A stretch of 6,127 bases of DNA from Bradyrhizobium sp. GTDB taxonomy: Bacteria; Pseudomonadota; Alphaproteobacteria; Rhizobiales; Xanthobacteraceae. Where the stretch lies: positions 1 through 6,127 of the forward strand of contig JAQGKJ010000829.1 in NCBI GenBank assembly GCA_028290165.1. The letters run 5' to 3'. The position numbers were made by a program, and so were the translations under genes. Of this stretch, positions 1-5,648 are shown piece by piece. Below the pieces are notes generated by a model. The model ran no database searches. It was not told the DNA's origin and worked only from the letters and a program-made list of their open reading frames with translations. Numbering within the stretch: the first letter of the stretch is position 1; each line of letters starts with the position of its first letter.

Positions 1-40
1 GTCCCGAACGCAGTGCTCTACCGGGCTGAGCCACACTCCG
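1..40 (-). tRNA. tRNA-Pro (anticodon CGG), 5' half, cut by window edge
   Basis: Read on the minus strand from position 40 down to 1, this is the first 39-40 nucleotides of a tRNA. It shows a 7-nt acceptor strand CGGAGTG (40-34), then TG, a D-arm with stem GCTC/GAGC and a loop holding the conserved GG, and an anticodon 5' strand CTGCG (13-9). The anticodon loop is TTCGGGA (8-2), with CGG at positions 6-4, so it reads CCG proline codons. The last visible base, C, would pair with the final G of the anticodon stem. The variable loop, T-arm and 3' acceptor strand lie outside the window and cannot be checked. Proline identity comes from the anticodon and agrees with the CGG start typical of bacterial tRNA-Pro. 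Confidence 0.9.
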
Positions 41-52
41 ACAAGAACGCGG

Positions 53-81
53 CTTATAGCCTTGGGTTTCGCACACCGCAA
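53..81 (-). promoter_or_regulatory. Sigma-70-type promoter of the tRNA-Pro gene
   Basis: On the minus strand, TTGCGG (81-76, -35-like) and TATAAG (58-53, -10-like) are separated by exactly 17 bp (75-59). The -10 element ends 12 bp before the tRNA 5' end at 40, so transcription would start a few bases upstream of the mature tRNA and leave a short leader for RNase P. The -35 is imperfect (3 of 6 bases match TTGACA beyond doubt), but spacing and position are ideal. This is a sequence-only prediction. The element shares its 68-bp spacer with the divergent Sua5 gene. Confidence 0.6.
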
Positions 82-92
82 GAAGCCGAATT

Positions 93-97
93 GAGGA
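93..97 (+). promoter_or_regulatory. Ribosome binding site fixing the Sua5 start
   Basis: GAGGA at 93-97 lies 11 nt before the ATG at 109. The reading frame stays open upstream to a GTG at 13, but that start lies inside the tRNA gene, so the ATG at 109 is the sensible start. A GTG at 115 would be 17 nt from this site, which is too far. Confidence 0.55.
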
Positions 98-108
98 CGC
101 CGACCCCC

Positions 109-1101
109 ATGAATGTGGGCCTGAAAACGCAGATTCTGACCGCGGGCGAGCCTGCCGTGGCCGCTGCCGCGCGCGCGCTCGCAGGCGGCGGGCTGGTGGC
201 GTTCCCGACCGAGACCGTCTACGGCCTTGGCGCCGATGCCGCCAATCCGGCCGCAATTGCGCGACTCTACGAGGCCAAGGGCCGGCCCGCGTTCAATCCG
301 CTGATCGCCCATGTCAGGGATCTGCCGGCTGCCGAGAAAATTGCCCGCTTCGACGCAACCGCGATTGCGCTTGCCAAAGCGTTCTGGCCGGGGCCGTTGA
401 CGCTGGTGCTGCCGAAGACAACAGACTGTCCAGTCGCCGAACTCGCCACCGCCGGTCTCGATACTATCGCGCTCCGCCTGCCCGCCCACCCCGTGGCGCG
501 GGAAATTTTGCGCGCGTTCGGCGGCCCGGTGGTGGCGCCGTCGGCGAATTTGTCGGGTCATGTCTCGCCGACCACCGCCGCGCATGTGCAAAGCGACCTG
601 GCGGGACGGATCGATCTGATCGTCGACGGCGGGCCCGTCGAAGTCGGCGTCGAATCCACCATCGTCGGGTGCTTCGATGCCCCGATGCTGCTGCGTCCCG
701 GCGGGGTGCCGCGCGGCGAGATCGAACGCGTGCTCGGACGCACCCTGGTGCTGCCGCCTGACGACACCGACGACGATAGCGGCCAGCCGCTGGCGCCCGG
801 CATGCTGGCCTCGCATTACGCGCCGCGCACGAAGGTCAGGTTCAATGCCGCCCGGATCGAGGCGGGCGAGGTGCTGCTGGCGTTCGGTTCAGCCACGTTG
901 CCCGGAGTGGATGCGGCAACCATAGTGATGAATTTGTCCGCGCATGCCGATCTCACGGAGGCCGCCGCCAACCTTTTCGGCTATCTTCGCATTCTCGACG
1001 CCAAGGGCGCGCGCGCCATCGCGGTGATGCCGGTGCCGCAGCACGGGCTCGGCGAAGCGATCAACGACCGGCTGCGCCGCGCTTCGGTCGGGCGGGACTG
1101 A
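109..1101 (+). CDS. Sua5/YrdC-type L-threonylcarbamoyladenylate synthase
   Basis: This 330-aa protein makes threonylcarbamoyl-AMP from threonine, bicarbonate and ATP in the cytoplasm. That is the first step of t6A formation at A37 of ANN-decoding tRNAs; TsaD and its partners do the transfer. The YrdC domain spans about residues 10-205, with PTETVYGLG (33-41), KGRPAFNPL (57-65), PSANLSG (144-150) and VESTIV (181-186) all matching family motifs. After a linker rich in Asp (217-225), APGMLASHYAP (229-239) marks the C-terminal Sua5 domain. The length and two domains make it the long Sua5 form rather than the short TsaC form. It starts a run of five close plus-strand genes; the next begins 19 bp after its stop. 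The neighbouring tRNA-Pro(CGG) is not an expected t6A substrate, so their adjacency probably has no functional meaning. Confidence 0.93.
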   Translation: MNVGLKTQILTAGEPAVAAAARALAGGGLVAFPTETVYGLGADAANPAAIARLYEAKGRPAFNPLIAHVRDLPAAEKIARFDATAIALAKAFWPGPLTLVLPKTTDCPVAELATAGLDTIALRLPAHPVAREILRAFGGPVVAPSANLSGHVSPTTAAHVQSDLAGRIDLIVDGGPVEVGVESTIVGCFDAPMLLRPGGVPRGEIERVLGRTLVLPPDDTDDDSGQPLAPGMLASHYAPRTKVRFNAARIEAGEVLLAFGSATLPGVDAATIVMNLSAHADLTEAAANLFGYLRILDAKGARAIAVMPVPQHGLGEAINDRLRRASVGRD

Positions 1102-1120
1102 GTAAACGCAAGAGACCAGG

Positions 1121-2548
1121 ATGAATATCGTAAAGCCCGCCAGCCCGCCGCTCTCGCCCGAATTGATCGCGCGGTTCCGCAAGATCGTCGGCGACAAATA
1201 TGCAGTCACCGATGCGGCCGACATCGCGCCTTATGTCACCGAAGAGCGCGACCTGTTTCACGGACACTCCCCGCTGGTCTTGCGGCCAGGCTCGACCGCG
1301 GAAGTCGCCGCTATCTGCAAGCTCGCCTCTGAACACCGCATCGCACTTGTGCCGCAGGGCGGCAATACCGGCCTGGTCGGCGGACAGACACCGCATCACG
1401 GCGAAGTCGTGGTCTCGATGCGGCGGATGGACAAGATCCGCGACATCGATACCGCCTCCAATACGATGACCTGCGAGGCCGGCGTGATCTTGCAGGTCGC
1501 CCAGCAGCGCGCTTCCGAAGTGGACCGGCTGTTCCCGCTGTCGCTCGGCGCCGAGGGAAGCTGCACCATCGGCGGCAATCTCTCCACCAATGCCGGCGGC
1601 ACCACGGCGCTGGCCTATGGCGTGGCGCGCGAGATGGCGCTCGGGGCGGAAGTGGTGCTGGCCGACGGGCGCATCTTGAACACGCTGTCGAAGCTGAAGA
1701 AGGACAACACCGGCTACGATCTGCGCAACCTCTTCATCGGCGCCGAGGGCACGCTCGGCGTCATCACCGCGGCAACCCTAAGACTGTTTCCAAAGCCGCG
1801 CGCGGTGGAAACTGCCTTTGTCGGCCTGAAGTCGCCGGCGCAGGCGCTAAAATTGCTGTCGATCTCGCAGAAAGAGGCCGCAGGGACGTTGACCAGTTTC
1901 GAGCTGCTGTCCGATATTGCGGTCGATTTCAGCGTGCGTCACGGCATCGACGTCCGCGATCCCCTCGCCGGCAAGCATCCCTGGTACGTGCTGATGGAGC
2001 TGTCGTCGCCGCGCGACGACGCCCGCGCCACGCTGGAATCGATCCTGGCGCAGGGGCTCGACGAGGGCATCGTCGACGATGCGGTGATCGCTGCGAATTT
2101 GAGCCAGCGCTCGGCGTTCTGGAAAATGCGCGACGAAATGTCGGCGGCGCAGAAGCCGGAAGGCGGCTCGATCAAGCACGACATCTCGGTGCCGGTGGTC
2201 GCGGTGCCCGATTTCATCGAACAAGCCAACGCGGCCGTGGTGAAACTGATTCCGGGCGCCCGGCCGGTGCCGTTCGGTCATCTCGGCGACGGCAATATCC
2301 ATTACAATGTCAGCGAACCCGTCGGCGCCAACACCGCGGATTTCATGAACCGCTGGCACGAGGTTAACGCTGTCGTGTTCAACATCGTGCTGCGGATGGG
2401 CGGATCGATCTCCGCCGAGCACGGCATCGGCGTGCTCAAGCGCGATGAATTGCCGGAGGTAAAGGACAAGGTGGCGATCGAGTTGATGCGCTCGATCAAG
2501 GCGATGCTCGATCCGCTTGGCATCATGAACCCCGGTAAGGTGCTGTGA
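1121..2548 (+). CDS. FAD-binding oxidoreductase, D-2-hydroxyglutarate dehydrogenase-like
   Basis: A 475-aa flavoenzyme of the VAO/PCMH family (FAD_binding_4 plus FAD-oxidase_C). Members oxidise D-2-hydroxy acids to 2-oxo acids. The N-terminal half carries the FAD-binding signatures PQGGNTGLVGG (78-88), PLSLGAEGSCTIGGN (139-153) with STNAGG after it, and DNTGYDLRNLFIGAEGTLG (195-213). In the C-terminal half, GHLGDGNIHYN (386-396) and AEHGIG (432-437) supply H387, H394 and E433, matching the metal-binding His/His/Glu set of D-2-hydroxyglutarate dehydrogenases. The phrase around residues 195-213 and the ending [13 protein letters not shown] also look like mitochondrial D2HGDH. There is no Fe-S extension, so it is not the fused YdiJ type. 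D-lactate or glycolate oxidase (GlcD-like) activity is the main alternative; the exact substrate is inferred. The start ATG has only a weak purine-rich leader. The stop overlaps the next gene by 4 bp. Confidence 0.88.
   Translation: MNIVKPASPPLSPELIARFRKIVGDKYAVTDAADIAPYVTEERDLFHGHSPLVLRPGSTAEVAAICKLASEHRIALVPQGGNTGLVGGQTPHHGEVVVSMRRMDKIRDIDTASNTMTCEAGVILQVAQQRASEVDRLFPLSLGAEGSCTIGGNLSTNAGGTTALAYGVAREMALGAEVVLADGRILNTLSKLKKDNTGYDLRNLFIGAEGTLGVITAATLRLFPKPRAVETAFVGLKSPAQALKLLSISQKEAAGTLTSFELLSDIAVDFSVRHGIDVRDPLAGKHPWYVLMELSSPRDDARATLESILAQGLDEGIVDDAVIAANLSQRSAFWKMRDEMSAAQKPEGGSIKHDISVPVVAVPDFIEQANAAVVKLIPGARPVPFGHLGDGNIHYNVSEPVGANTADFMNRWHEVNAVVFNIVLRMGGSISAEHGIGVLKRDELPEVKDKVAIELMRSIKAMLDPLGIMNPGKVL
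2534..2540 (+). promoter_or_regulatory. Possible ribosome binding site for the GTG-started GNAT gene
   Basis: GGTAAGG at 2534-2540 lies inside the last codons of the FAD enzyme, 4 nt before the GTG at 2545. The GTG and the upstream TGA share the sequence GTGA (2545-2548), an arrangement typical of translational coupling. No later ATG or GTG keeps the full GNAT N-terminus, which supports this start. Confidence 0.4.
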
Positions 2549-3000
2549 ATTCCAACACCGCCAGTCACGCCCTGACCATCAGGGCCATCGAAGACGGCGA
2601 TATCACCGAGGTGATCGCACTGTGGCAGCGTTGCGGGTCGACGCGCCCATGGAACGATCCCGCCGGCGATATTGCGCTGGCGCGCAAGGGAACCAACGCA
2701 ACGGTGTTGCTGGGTCGGAATGACGGCGCGATCGTCGCCTCGGTGCTGGTCGGCCATGACGGCCATCGCGGCTGGGTCTATTACGTTACCGTTGATCCCG
2801 ATCATCGTTTCAAGGGCTATGGTCGTGAGATCATGACATCAGCGGAAAACTGGCTTCGCGCGCGCGGCATTGAAAAGCTGCAGCTCATGGTCCGGAGTGA
2901 CAACGCCAAGGTCCACGCCTTCTACGAACAGCTCGGCTATTTCGAACAGGAACGCGTGGTGTTTGCCAAATGGCTCGACGGCCGCGAGCCGACACCGTAA
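2545..3000 (+). CDS. YpeA-type GNAT family N-acetyltransferase
   Basis: A 151-aa single-domain protein expected to move an acetyl group from acetyl-CoA to an amine; the acceptor is unknown. The acetyl-CoA binding motif A is seen at [17 protein letters not shown] (81-97), with the R88-x-x-G91-x-G93 pyrophosphate loop. Motif B is near [14 protein letters not shown]27, R29-C30 and RPWNDP (34-39), followed later by [11 protein letters not shown] (70-80), are the signature of the E. coli YpeA subfamily, which sets it apart from RimI or generic GNATs. Length fits the family. It starts with GTG and overlaps the upstream FAD enzyme stop by 4 bp, so the two are probably translated from one message. 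Its stop is 22 bp before the NudK-like gene. No signal peptide or membrane segment is seen. The biological substrate is unknown for YpeA itself, so none is assigned here. Confidence 0.88.
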   Translation: MNSNTASHALTIRAIEDGDITEVIALWQRCGSTRPWNDPAGDIALARKGTNATVLLGRNDGAIVASVLVGHDGHRGWVYYVTVDPDHRFKGYGREIMTSAENWLRARGIEKLQLMVRSDNAKVHAFYEQLGYFEQERVVFAKWLDGREPTP

Positions 3001-3022
3001 CCGAAGAATCATTGGGCACGAC

Positions 3023-3599
3023 ATGACCGTCTCCGACCGCATCCGCATCAAAGATATCCGCCTGCTCTCCAAGAATCATTACACGCTGAAGACCACGACA
3101 TTCGAGTGGCGGCGCGCCAACGGCGAGTGGCAGACGCAACACCGCGAAACCTACGATCGCGGCAACGGCGCCACGCTGTTGCCCTACAATCTGGCGCAGC
3201 GCACCGTGGTCCTGGTGCGGCAGTTTCGCTATCCGGCCTATGTCAACGGCTACGACGACCTCCTGATCGAGGCCGCGGCAGGCCTGTTGGATAATGCGTC
3301 TCCGGAAGTGCGGATTCGCGCCGAGGCGGAAGAGGAAACCGGCTACCGGCTCGGCGAAATCCGAAAAGTGTTTGAAGCCTTCATGAGCCCGGGCTCTGTC
3401 ACCGAAAAGCTGCACTTCTTTGCCATATGAACCAGCCATGCGGGTCGGAAGCGGCGGCGGCAATCCCGACGAAGGCGAGGACATCGAGGTACTGGAATTA
3501 TCGGTCGATGAGGCATTGGCCATGATCGGCGATCGCCGCATCGTCGACGCCAAGACCATCATACTCTTGCAATACGCAGCGCTGAATATCTTCAGGTAA
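3023..3599 (+). pseudogene. nudK: NudK-family Nudix hydrolase, interrupted by a frameshift
   Basis: The family hydrolyses GDP-mannose and other nucleotide sugars or ADP-ribose. From the ATG at 3023, 135 codons read a NudK-like protein: [13 protein letters not shown] (44-56), [12 protein letters not shown] (65-76), then the Nudix box beginning G87 with E101, E104, E105 and G107, then [14 protein letters not shown]. The frame hits TGA at 3428-3430. Starting at 3426 in the next frame, 57 codons continue the family C-terminus ([24 protein letters not shown], an IVDAKTIILLQY helix) to TAA at 3597-3599. The two parts sum to about 191-192 residues, close to the length of E. coli NudK as I recall it. 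One extra base or a 2-base (or 5-base) loss near 3422-3426 explains the break. No homopolymer is present there. The downstream frame has no further stop, so the lesion is recent or a sequence error. If real, the 135-aa product lacks the C-terminal part of the fold. S93 and A100 replace Nudix-box residues that are acidic and basic in E. coli NudK. Confidence 0.82.
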
Positions 3600-3637
3600 C
3601 ATTGACACCCCGCTGGGCTGCAGCCAGATTGCACAAA

Positions 3638-4276
3638 ATGCGCATCGCTCTCATCCACGCCCTGAAACATTCGATTGTACCGATCGAAGTCTCGTTCGCC
3701 CGGCTTTGGCCGGACGCAAGTTTGATGAATTTGCTCGACGACAGCCTGTCGGCCGACGTGGCACGCGATGGCCGCCTCACCGCCGCGATGACCGATCGTT
3801 TTCTGTCGCTTGGACGTTACGCGGCCTCTACCGGCGCCGACGCGATCCTCTTCACCTGCTCGGCCTTCGGCCCCTGCATCGAGGCGGTGGCGCGCGAGCA
3901 CGCGCCGATGCCGGTGCTCAAGCCCAGTGAAGCGATGATCGAACAGGCCGCCGCGCGCGGCCACCGGATCGGCTTGCTCTCGACCTTCCCACCGACACTG
4001 GCGTCGATGCCGCGGGAATTTCCCTCCTCCGTCCAGATCGTCCCGAAGCTGGCGGCAGGCGCACTTGCGGCACTGGATCGCGGTGAGCGCGCGGAACACA
4101 ATCGCCTGGTCGCTGAAGCATCGCGGGATTTGCGCGACTGCGATCTGATTGCGCTCGCGCAGTACAGCATGGCGCCGGCGGCATCGCTGGTCGCCGAGGC
4201 GTCGGGCCGGCCGGTCCTTACGACGCCGGATAGCGCCGTACTGAAGCTGAAGGAATTGCTCGCGGTCGTTGGTTGA
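3638..4276 (+). CDS. Asp/Glu racemase-superfamily protein with one conserved catalytic Cys
   Basis: A 212-aa cytoplasmic protein starting MRIALIHAL, with a two-lobed Asp/Glu/hydantoin racemase-like layout. The first-lobe signature ADAILFTCSAFGPCIEAV (67-84) supplies C74 (with C80 nearby), and PVLKPSEAMIEQA (92-104) and GHRIGLLSTFPPTLASM (108-124) fit the start of the second lobe. In true two-base racemases the second lobe has a Cys in an LGC-T/S motif. Here the equivalent LIALAQYSMAP (170-180) has Q175, and the only nearby Cys is C168, upstream of the strand. Racemase activity is therefore doubtful; an isomerase, lyase or other reaction is possible and the substrate is unknown. The frame is open from a TTG at 3602, which has a fair AGG at 3594-3596. 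I chose the ATG at 3638 because the fold begins with that strand, though it lacks a clear ribosome site. The gene follows the NudK gene by 38 bp and converges on the SRAP gene. Confidence 0.78.
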   Translation: MRIALIHALKHSIVPIEVSFARLWPDASLMNLLDDSLSADVARDGRLTAAMTDRFLSLGRYAASTGADAILFTCSAFGPCIEAVAREHAPMPVLKPSEAMIEQAAARGHRIGLLSTFPPTLASMPREFPSSVQIVPKLAAGALAALDRGERAEHNRLVAEASRDLRDCDLIALAQYSMAPAASLVAEASGRPVLTTPDSAVLKLKELLAVVG

Positions 4277-4279
4277 CCT

Positions 4280-4298
4280 GGGAGCCGTGCGGCCACCC
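4280..4298. terminator. Weak hairpin between convergent genes
   Basis: Between the racemase-like stop (4276) and the SRAP stop (4304), GGG (4280-4282) can pair with CCC (4296-4298), and GCC (4284-4286) with GGC (4291-4293), around a GTGC loop with a small internal mismatch. The position is right for a bidirectional terminator. The stem is short and no T-tract follows on either strand, so it may not act as an intrinsic terminator. Confidence 0.2.
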
Positions 4299-4303
4299 TA
4301 CAC

Positions 4304-5068
4304 TCAGAACAGGCTTCCCTGCCCGTCATCGGATGCGGCCGGCGCGGGCTTTCGCGGTGCAGCCTTCTTTGCCGGCTTCGGCTCTTCCGCGGCGATCTCC
4401 TCCACCGTGATCGGCAGGATCAGTTGCGCATCGTCGTTGGCGGTACGATTGACCCTTGTGGAGACCTCATGCCAGATGAACTCGCCTTCGCCAGGCGGCG
4501 TCAGCAGCGCCATCGCCGTCTCCACATCGTGCGCGCGGCAATCGAGCCAGCAATCGAAATCCTCTGGCGCAATCGTCACAGGGACGCGGGGATGCAGCAC
4601 CGCAAGATCGGCGCTGGCGGGCGCCGTGACGATGGCGACCGTATCGAGTTCCTCGCCGTTCGGACCGATCCAGGTTTCCGCTAACCCCGCCAGTCCAATC
4701 GGCTGTCCATCGCGGCGATGGATGAAATGAGGCCGCTTGCGCGTCCCGGAAGCCTGCCACTCGTAATAGCCCTCCGCCGGGATCAGGCAGCGCCGCCGCC
4801 GCATCGCGTTCTTGAAGGCCGGTCTATCGCGTACTGTATCGGCGCGGGCATTGATCAGCAGCGCGAATTTACGGGGGTCCTTGACCCAGGCGGGTAACAG
4901 GCCCCAGCGCATCAGCCGGAAATGCCTGACGCCGTTTTCGACGATCACCACGGGTATGGGCTGTGTCGGCGCAATATTATGCCTGGGCGGAAAATTGGGC
5001 TGCTCGATATAGCCAAAAATCTGCCGCAAGGCCGCCGGGGGCGAGGTGATTACGAAGCGTCCGCACAT
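4304..5068 (-). CDS. SRAP (HMCES/YedK) family abasic-site DNA-protein crosslink protein
   Basis: A 254-aa SOS response-associated peptidase family protein. Such proteins bind abasic sites in single-stranded DNA and form a stable thiazolidine crosslink through Cys2 after Met removal, shielding the lesion. The start is fixed by the essential MCGRF N-terminus. Active-site equivalents are visible: C2, N73 (in LLINARADT), E103 (in PAEGYYEW, 97-104) and H159 (in VLHPRVPVTI). RHNIAPTQ (29-36) and MRWGLLPAWVKD (53-64) are further family signatures. The catalytic domain ends around residue 222, near the size of E. coli YedK. A Lys/Pro/Ala/Glu-rich tail of about 30 residues follows and ends in DDGQGSLF; the final QGSLF resembles a sliding-clamp binding peptide. 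The gene is alone on this strand, convergent with the left cluster and divergent from the 170-aa gene. A GGA lies 7 nt before the ATG. No LexA-type direct repeat is seen upstream, so SOS control is not supported. Confidence 0.93.
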   Translation of the reverse strand: MCGRFVITSPPAALRQIFGYIEQPNFPPRHNIAPTQPIPVVIVENGVRHFRLMRWGLLPAWVKDPRKFALLINARADTVRDRPAFKNAMRRRRCLIPAEGYYEWQASGTRKRPHFIHRRDGQPIGLAGLAETWIGPNGEELDTVAIVTAPASADLAVLHPRVPVTIAPEDFDCWLDCRAHDVETAMALLTPPGEGEFIWHEVSTRVNRTANDDAQLILPITVEEIAAEEPKPAKKAAPRKPAPAASDDGQGSLF

Positions 5069-5099
5069 TCTGTCGTCCAGATAGTCATCCGTTCAGCAC

Positions 5100-5122
5100 C
5101 TTTTAACCCCGAGCGTTAAGAG
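5100..5122. repeat. Imperfect palindrome in the divergent spacer, possible operator
   Basis: CTTTTAAC (5100-5107) and GTTAAGAG (5115-5122) form an inverted repeat with 7 of 8 arm positions complementary and a 7-bp spacer CCCGAGC. The inner five bases, TTAAC and GTTAA, are perfect. It sits in the 62-bp region between the divergent SRAP and 170-aa genes and its right arm includes the ribosome site of the latter. A dimeric regulator site or a small RNA hairpin at the start of the message are both possible; neither is proven, and an AT-rich 5-bp arm can arise by chance. Confidence 0.3.
5118..5122 (+). promoter_or_regulatory. Ribosome binding site fixing the start of the 170-aa gene
   Basis: AAGAG at 5118-5122 is 8 nt before the ATG at 5131. 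An in-frame GTG at 5122 overlaps this site and has nothing suitable upstream of it, so the ATG is preferred. Confidence 0.5.
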
Positions 5123-5130
5123 TGGGATTG

Positions 5131-5643
5131 ATGACATCAAAGGCCACCAATCCCGCAATCCCCGATCGCCTGGCACCCGGCAAGGTTGGCGGCAACGACT
5201 GGGCACGGGCTGCCGAATTGCGGGCCGCCAATATCAATCCCCGCACCGGACTTGCCACCGACTATCTGAATCATTTCAACGAAGCCATCATGCTGCTCGA
5301 GATGATCCCGGATATGCCAGAATGCGCCGAAGATTTCCTTGGCTGGCACCCGCTGTCCTATCGCGAGCATTTCACGGCGTCGAATTTCAAGGCGCGCGAG
5401 CTCGCGATCTCGGCCTATGATTCCGCCGATGCCATCATCCGCGCCGAATTCGACAATATCACAAGCGCCATGACCTCTATACTGACAGCGGTCGGCGCGG
5501 CCATGCGCGAAGCCAAGCAGGACAAGACCCGCGCCACGCTGGCCGAACAGGCCACCGGCTGGGTCAAGCCGCTCGTTGCGCTGGCCGGCGGCGTCATCAA
5601 TGGCGGCGCCGAGGCCGATGTCGACTACATCATGGCGCATTGA
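5131..5643 (+). CDS. Conserved-looking protein of unknown function, 170 aa
   Basis: I do not recognise a named domain. The protein looks soluble, with no signal peptide and no clear membrane helix. An N-terminal segment rich in Pro and Gly (residues 1-22) is followed by NINPRTGLATDYLNHFNEA (34-52) and IMLLEMIPDMPECAEDF (53-69), then GWHPLSYREHF (71-81). A mostly helical middle with many Ala and charged residues (86-135) follows, then GWVKPLVALAGGVINGG (143-159) and an acidic end. Codon use resembles the neighbours, and the wobble positions are GC-rich, so it is a real gene rather than a chance frame. Two near-consecutive Met-rich, acidic turns and the invariant-looking Trp/His/Tyr cluster at 72-81 suggest a defined fold. 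It is divergent from the SRAP gene and ends 5 bp before a Nudix hydrolase start, so the pair is probably co-transcribed. The gene content does not reveal a function. Confidence 0.85.
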   Translation: MTSKATNPAIPDRLAPGKVGGNDWARAAELRAANINPRTGLATDYLNHFNEAIMLLEMIPDMPECAEDFLGWHPLSYREHFTASNFKARELAISAYDSADAIIRAEFDNITSAMTSILTAVGAAMREAKQDKTRATLAEQATGWVKPLVALAGGVINGGAEADVDYIMAH

Positions 5644-5648
5644 CCGCC

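Noticed and set aside
13..108. Upstream extension of the Sua5 frame to a GTG at 13
   Set aside because: It would translate through the tRNA-Pro gene and its promoter on the other strand; the ATG at 109 has a ribosome site and begins where the family domain is expected.
1847..2422. 191-codon open frame on the minus strand
   Set aside because: It is fully antisense to the FAD enzyme and its composition is that of a shadow frame.
3427..3522. ATGA overlap at the NudK stop as a restart for a new small protein
   Set aside because: The ATG at 3427 is in the third frame and gives only a 32-residue peptide with no family likeness, whereas the frame starting at 3426 matches NudK.
2885..4099. 404-codon open frame on the minus strand
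   Set aside because: It lies antisense to three recognised plus-strand genes, has an Arg/His/Gly-rich composition typical of GC-rich shadow frames and shows no family motif.
4424..4684. Plus-strand open frame inside the SRAP gene
   Set aside because: It is antisense to a gene with all catalytic motifs intact and has no recognisable features.
5069..5130. SOS (LexA) box upstream of the SRAP gene
   Set aside because: Only single GTTC/GAAC half-sites are present (for example at 5091); no second half-site follows at the 7-bp spacing used by alphaproteobacterial LexA.
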